Shown here piece by piece: positions 12,751 through 16,028 of a DNA stretch of 16,028 nucleotides. Where the stretch lies: assembly GCA_947482805.1 (NCBI GenBank), contig CANKLK010000038.1:1-16028 (forward strand), in the 5' to 3' direction. Each line of letters begins with the position of its first letter. Position 1 is the stretch's first letter. The position numbers and the translations under genes were made by a program. The stretch comes from Flavobacteriaceae bacterium. GTDB taxonomy: Bacteria; Bacteroidota; Bacteroidia; Flavobacteriales; Flavobacteriaceae. The notes under the pieces are model-generated. The model was given only the letters and a program-made list of their open reading frames with translations, was not told where the DNA came from and searched no databases.

Positions 12751-13686
12751 ATGAAACAAACTACCAATTCCATATTGATGATTCGTCCTGTAGCTTTTCG
12801 CATGAACGAGCAAACGGCTGTGAATAATTATTACCAAAAAGTACTTGACGGACTTTCTCCTGAAACGGTGAATGCCAAAGCCCAAAAAGAGTTTGACACT
12901 TTTGTAAATAAGTTGCGAAGAGTGGGTGTAAATGTAATTGTTGTTGAAGATACTCTAGAACCAAACACACCCGATAGTATTTTTCCAAATAACTGGATTT
13001 CGTTTCATGAAAATGGAGATGTGGCTTTGTATCCAATGTTTGCAGAAAACCGTCGTGCCGAAAGAAGGGAAGACATACTTGACACTCTTGAAGATGAAGG
13101 TTTTAAAATTAACCAAATAGTAGATTATACTTCGGCAGAAGAAGACAATGTTTTTCTGGAAGGAACAGGAAGTTTGCTATTTGATAGAGAAAACGGAAAA
13201 GCCTATTGTGCACTTTCGCCAAGAGCTGACGAAGAAGTTATGATTGAGTTTTGTGAAGATTTTGAACTAACTCCGGTTATTTTCGAAGCTTTCCAAACGG
13301 TTAATGGTGAACGAAAACTGATTTATCATACTAACGTGATGATGTGTCTTGGTGATTCCTTTGCTGTGATTTGTGCCGATTGTATTGATGATAAAAAAGA
13401 ACGCAAAATGGTTCTCGATAGCCTACGTGGTGATGACAAAGAAATCATCTTAATTACCGAAGAGCAAGTGAATAACTTTGCAGGTAACATGTTAGAAGTA
13501 AAAGGCAAAAACGATAAAAGATTTTTAGTGATGAGCGAATCGGCCTATAAAAGTTTAACCAAAAAACAAATCGCTCAACTTGAAGCTCACGTAGAGATAA
13601 TACATTCAAGTTTAGATACCATTGAAGCTTGCGGTGGTGGAAGTGCACGATGCATGATGGCAGAGATTTTTTTACCGAAAAATTAA
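12751..13686 (+). CDS. ctlX: Citrulline utilization hydrolase-type protein CtlX
   Basis: This 311-residue guanidino-modifying-superfamily protein is of the CtlX type, proposed to act in citrulline or arginine utilisation in the cytoplasm. Motifs in order are MIRPVAFRMNEQT near the start, FPNNWISFH (78-86), LEGTGS (136-141), the catalytic His in YHTNVMMCLGD (H193) and the nucleophilic Cys in EACGGGSARCMMAEIF (C294). All are intact. The ATG at 12751 is chosen: the in-frame extension back to a TTG at 12691 would run through the heptad repeats and overlap the four-helix-bundle gene. It is probably meant to be expressed together with the DDAH-like gene upstream, now about 460 bases away because of the intervening element. 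Whether it still has a promoter or depends on read-through cannot be seen. Confidence 0.9.
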   Translation: MKQTTNSILMIRPVAFRMNEQTAVNNYYQKVLDGLSPETVNAKAQKEFDTFVNKLRRVGVNVIVVEDTLEPNTPDSIFPNNWISFHENGDVALYPMFAENRRAERREDILDTLEDEGFKINQIVDYTSAEEDNVFLEGTGSLLFDRENGKAYCALSPRADEEVMIEFCEDFELTPVIFEAFQTVNGERKLIYHTNVMMCLGDSFAVICADCIDDKKERKMVLDSLRGDDKEIILITEEQVNNFAGNMLEVKGKNDKRFLVMSESAYKSLTKKQIAQLEAHVEIIHSSLDTIEACGGGSARCMMAEIFLPKN

Positions 13687-13695
13687 CATTATTGT

Positions 13696-13762
13696 CATTC
13701 CGACGGAGGAGGAATCTCATTTAGTTTGTAAGGTTTATTGAGATTTCTCATTCTTCGGAATG
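13696..13762. repeat. Palindromic intergenic repeat (CATTCCGA...TCGGAATG)
   Basis: Two 24-base arms, 13696-13719 and 13739-13762, are inverted copies with about 4 mismatches; the ends CATTCCGA and AATCTCA are perfect. A 19-base spacer separates them. The left arm resembles a GTCATTCCGACGGAGG-type repeat that I recall as scattered in intergenic DNA of many Flavobacteriaceae. It may fold into a long hairpin in the ctlX 3' end. Confidence 0.72.
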
Positions 13763-13775
13763 GTAAAAAACAGAA

Positions 13776-13815
13776 AAATCCCATCAGCCAATGTTACAGT
13801 TGGACTTTGGGATTT
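13776..13815 (-). terminator. Terminator between convergent ctlX and lipoprotein genes
   Basis: The stem AAATCCCA (13776-13783) / TGGGATTT (13808-13815) has an inner CCAA/TTGG pairing. On the minus strand it is followed by a T-rich run (TTTTTCTGTTTTTT), fitting termination of the marC-lipoprotein transcript. It may also stop ctlX from the other side. Confidence 0.6.
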
Positions 13816-13844
13816 GTTATTTCAAATTTGTAATTTTCTGTCCG

Positions 13845-14027
13845 TTATTCTTTTATTTTTATCAAATGGTATCCTCCTTTAGTGGTCCCCAAAGTTGTTT
13901 TCCTTACAGAAACTAAATCATTTAGTTCGGAACTGTTTTTTGATGATTGATTTTGCCCCGATTTACAACTAATAAATAACGTAATTCCAGCGAATAGTAA
14001 AAGTGTTTTTTTTACGATAATATACAT
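13845..14027 (-). CDS. Small lipoprotein, function unknown
   Basis: This 60-residue protein has a lipoprotein signal (VKKTLLLFAGITLFISC, lipobox C21) followed by a short polar Ser/Asn/Lys-rich stretch and a C-terminal segment TTKGGYHLIKIKE. It should be anchored in the membrane facing the periplasm. I do not recognise the family. Its ATG overlaps the marC stop codon by one base (TAATG), so it is translationally coupled to marC and probably depends on its promoter. Confidence 0.68.
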   Translation of the reverse strand: MYIIVKKTLLLFAGITLFISCKSGQNQSSKNSSELNDLVSVRKTTLGTTKGGYHLIKIKE

Positions 14028-14650
14028 TAAATTCCTCTGATAATGCTCAAAACCGAGCTGATAATGTATTGAATTCCAATGGCAATTGTTAGAAAGCCTA
14101 TAATTCTTGAAATCGCAACAATACCAGATGCTCCAAGAATTTTTGCCAAATAGTGAGCACTGCGTAAAACTATAAAAATTAAAACACTAACAATTAAAAT
14201 GGCTAATGAAGAAAAAATAATTTCATTAGTAGTATTGTGTTCTTGATAGAAAGCAATCAATAACGAGATAGAACCCGGTCCGGCTAGCATTGGCATGGCA
14301 AGTGGAGTAAGTGCTATTGAATTTCTCATTTGAATATCTTCCTCCACTTTTTTATCAATACCTCTATTTTTACTAAATTTTCCATTTAGCAAAGAAAAGC
14401 CTGAACTGGCAATGATAATACCTCCGGCAATTCTTAGTGCGGTTATGGTTATACCAAAAAAAGTTAAAACATATTGGCCAATAAAAAAGGAAATAATCAA
14501 TATAATAAAAACATTCAAAGCCGTTAGTAATGATACTTTTGAACGTTCTTTTTTTGTGTAATCCTGAGTTAAACCTACAAAAATTGGTACAGTGCCAATT
14601 GGATTTAGAACCGAAAAAAGCGCCGCTAATAGAAAAATAAAAAGCTCCAT
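14027..14650 (-). CDS. MarC family membrane protein
   Basis: This integral inner-membrane protein of the MarC/YchE (NAAT) family has 207 residues and about six hydrophobic segments. The two family signatures are present as an internal pseudo-repeat: LNPIGTVPIFVGLT (about 16-29) and TPLAMPMLAGPGSIS (about 114-128). Its physiological role is uncertain; the former link to multiple antibiotic resistance is not supported for MarC itself, and some relatives transport amino acids. The ATG at 14650 is preceded at 11 bases by a consensus TATCTTTG. It is the first gene of a two-gene unit with the small lipoprotein. Confidence 0.93.
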   Translation of the reverse strand: MELFIFLLAALFSVLNPIGTVPIFVGLTQDYTKKERSKVSLLTALNVFIILIISFFIGQYVLTFFGITITALRIAGGIIIASSGFSLLNGKFSKNRGIDKKVEEDIQMRNSIALTPLAMPMLAGPGSISLLIAFYQEHNTTNEIIFSSLAILIVSVLIFIVLRSAHYLAKILGASGIVAISRIIGFLTIAIGIQYIISSVLSIIRGI

Positions 14651-14661
14651 ATTTTTTTGGG

Positions 14662-14669
14662 CAAAGATA
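14662..14669 (-). promoter_or_regulatory. Candidate -7 element of marC
   Basis: The minus strand reads TATCTTTG, an exact TAnnTTTG match, 11 bases before the marC start. The same octamer serves the divergent CoA-binding gene at 14737-14744. No clear -33 TTG is visible. Confidence 0.45.
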
Positions 14670-14736
14670 AATTTTGAATTTTATTTTAAATATTAAATAG
14701 AAGTTAAATAAACCTGCCCGATTATAAAGTTACTAT

Positions 14737-14744
14737 TATCTTTG
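14737..14744 (+). promoter_or_regulatory. Candidate -7 element of the CoA-binding protein gene
   Basis: TATCTTTG is an exact TAnnTTTG match, 18 bases before the ATG at 14763. Together with 14662-14669 it makes a compact divergent promoter region. Confidence 0.45.
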
Positions 14745-14762
14745 ACACCAAGAAATGAAATC

Positions 14763-15128
14763 ATGAAAAACAAAAAAACGCTGGTTCTTGGAGCTACCAC
14801 AAAACCCGATAGATATGCTTTCAAAGCTATAACAATGCTTGTCGAAAAAGGCCATTCTGTTTTGGCTATTGGACAAAATCAAGGTGAAGTTGCCGGAATA
14901 AAAATTTATACGAAACAAATTCCACTTGCCAATATTGATACAGTGACTTTATACCTAAATCCGCTTCGTCAAAGAGACTATTATAACTACATTATAGAAA
15001 CCAAGCCAAAGCGAGTAATCTTCAATCCGGGAACGGAAAATCCTCAGTTTTATCAATTACTCGAAAGCAACGGAATTAAAGTCGAGGTAGCTTGTACATT
15101 GGTTTTGTTGGCGACTAATCAGTATTAG
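14763..15128 (+). CDS. Small CoA-binding domain protein (YccU-like)
   Basis: This 121-residue single-domain protein has the Rossmann-like CoA_binding_2 fold. Its features are the N-terminal beta strand and loop KKTLVLGATTKPDRYAFKA (about 4-22), the second strand HSVLAIGQNQGEVAG, and the family segment KRVIFNPGTENPQFYQLLE followed by VEVACTLVLLATNQY at the end, where a Cys is usual. It is probably a cytoplasmic nucleotide- or CoA-binding protein; the physiological role is unknown. The start is the ATG at 14763; an upstream in-frame TTG (14742) lies within the -7 element and is rejected. It converges with the symporter gene, with only 19 bases between the stops. Confidence 0.9.
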   Translation: MKNKKTLVLGATTKPDRYAFKAITMLVEKGHSVLAIGQNQGEVAGIKIYTKQIPLANIDTVTLYLNPLRQRDYYNYIIETKPKRVIFNPGTENPQFYQLLESNGIKVEVACTLVLLATNQY

Positions 15129-15147
15129 TGCTAAATTTATTTCAGTA

Positions 15148-16028
15148 TTAATATCGGGTATTTTCAGTAGCAGGTTTACTTATCAAGAGTAATCCAATAA
15201 ACGTAATCAATCCATTTACGATAATCAGTTCGTTATCAATTACATAATTTCCAAAAAGTGCTGCTGAATTTTTACTAATCAGAAAGCAAATCACCGGAGA
15301 AAGTAAGCAAATAAAAGGCACAAACTTGTCGTGCACCGTTTTAGATTTCATAAACAGCCCAAAGGCATACAATCCTAAAAGTGGTCCATATGTATAACTT
15401 GCCACTTTAAAAATCATAGTAACAACCGACTTGTCGTTAAGTGAATTAAAAATTATAATAACCAAAAACATCAGCATTGAAAAGCCTATGTGCACAAAAT
15501 GACGCGTTTTGATAATGTTAGGTTTGTTCTGATTTTCGGTTTTATCCATTCCTAAAAAATCGACGCAAAATGATGTTGTCAAAGCGGTCAAAGCCGAATC
15601 GGTTGTAGCAAATGTTGCGGCAGTTAATCCCAATAAAAAGATGATTGCCGGCACAATGCTCAAATGTTTGAAAGCAATTTCTGGAAACAAATAATCGGTT
15701 CTTGCAACACCATCAACCATTGGAATGGCAATACCATTTTTGTTGGCATACAAATATAACAAAGCACCCACACTCAAAAAGAAAATATTGATAATAACAA
15801 AAATTCCCGTGAAGGTAAACATGTTTTTTTGTGCTTCACTTATGTTTGCGCAACTCAGATTTTTTTGCATCAAATCTTGGTCTAGCCCAACCATAGCTAT
15901 AGTTACGAAAATTCCGCCTAGAATTTGCTTTAGCACAAAGTTGCCCTTTAGATAATCTTCATAGAAAAACACTTTAGAATAATTACTGTTTTTCACAGCT
16001 TCAAAAGCTTCGACTGCTCCAAAATCCA
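15148..16028 (-). CDS. Sodium:solute symporter (SSS family), N-terminus outside window
   Basis: These are the C-terminal 292 residues of an SSS (SLC5-like) sodium-coupled transporter; full members have about 480-550. The frame stays open to the right edge (reading DFGAVEAFEAVKNS before the first in-frame GTG at 15996, which is therefore not the start). Several transmembrane helices are visible, with the family signature region GGIFVTIAMVGLDQDLMQK and, near the sodium site, LGLTAATFATTDSALTALTTSF (split: LGLTAATFATTDS, then ALTALTTSF). SSS proteins take up sugars, amino acids, vitamins or similar solutes; which one cannot be told from this part. No terminator is seen in the 19 bases before the convergent neighbour. 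Confidence 0.92.
   Translation of the reverse strand, partial: DFGAVEAFEAVKNSNYSKVFFYEDYLKGNFVLKQILGGIFVTIAMVGLDQDLMQKNLSCANISEAQKNMFTFTGIFVIINIFFLSVGALLYLYANKNGIAIPMVDGVARTDYLFPEIAFKHLSIVPAIIFLLGLTAATFATTDSALTALTTSFCVDFLGMDKTENQNKPNIIKTRHFVHIGFSMLMFLVIIIFNSLNDKSVVTMIFKVASYTYGPLLGLYAFGLFMKSKTVHDKFVPFICLLSPVICFLISKNSAALFGNYVIDNELIIVNGLITFIGLLLISKPATENTRY

Noticed and set aside
12700..13720. Several antisense frames opposite ctlX
   Set aside because: They are low-complexity shadows of a well-conserved gene, with no start context or family resemblance.
14742..14762. TTG start for the CoA-binding protein
   Set aside because: It lies inside the TATCTTTG element; the ATG at 14763 fits the domain start.
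15994..15996. GTG as the start of the symporter
   Set aside because: The frame stays open to the window edge, with SSS-like sequence upstream and too few helices downstream for a whole transporter.

Overview
The window looks like a chromosomal segment of a Flavobacteriaceae member, most likely Flavobacterium or a close relative. The evidence is the low GC content, AT-rich gene starts without Shine-Dalgarno sequences, several TAnnTTTG promoter elements typical of Bacteroidetes, a PorX homologue, and a protein ending in a type IX secretion (T9SS) sorting domain. No rRNA, tRNA, phage or classical IS genes were seen.

Layout. Positions 1-2941 (minus strand) hold porX, tsaE and ald (ald is cut by the left edge). 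PorX is the receiver-PglZ regulator linked to T9SS, TsaE makes t6A in tRNA, and Ald is alanine dehydrogenase-like. From 3139 the plus strand carries a tiny secreted Lys/Cys-rich protein and an M13 metallopeptidase lipoprotein. A tightly coupled pair follows (5861-10082): a trimeric-adhesin-like repeat protein with a coiled-coil end, then a large T9SS substrate. Next come a membrane-anchored serine beta-lactamase-like protein (10228-11229) and two guanidino-modifying-superfamily enzymes, a DDAH/arginine deiminase-like protein and CtlX, which probably act in arginine/citrulline catabolism. On the right are a MarC-lipoprotein pair (minus), a small CoA-binding protein (plus) and the C-terminal 292 residues of a sodium:solute symporter (minus, cut by the right edge).

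The most unusual feature lies between the two guanidino enzymes. A four-helix-bundle (23S-rRNA-IVS/S23-like) gene is flanked by arrays of degenerate 7-base repeats in inverted orientation (12292-12333 and 12707-12741). The left array begins inside the stop codon of the upstream gene, and the right one ends just before the ctlX start. A second, gene-less pair of inverted 7-base-period arrays fills the porX-tsaE gap (1284-1356) and also abuts a stop codon. Together they suggest a small heptad-repeat-bounded insertion element with a cargo-bearing copy and an empty relic. A different palindromic repeat (13696-13762) sits downstream of ctlX.

Functionally, the window combines envelope and secretion functions (PorX, a T9SS cargo, an adhesin, a peptidase and lipoproteins) with amino-acid catabolism (Ald and the two guanidino enzymes). 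Only a few genes look like true operons: porX-tsaE(-ald), 5861-10082, and marC-lipoprotein.
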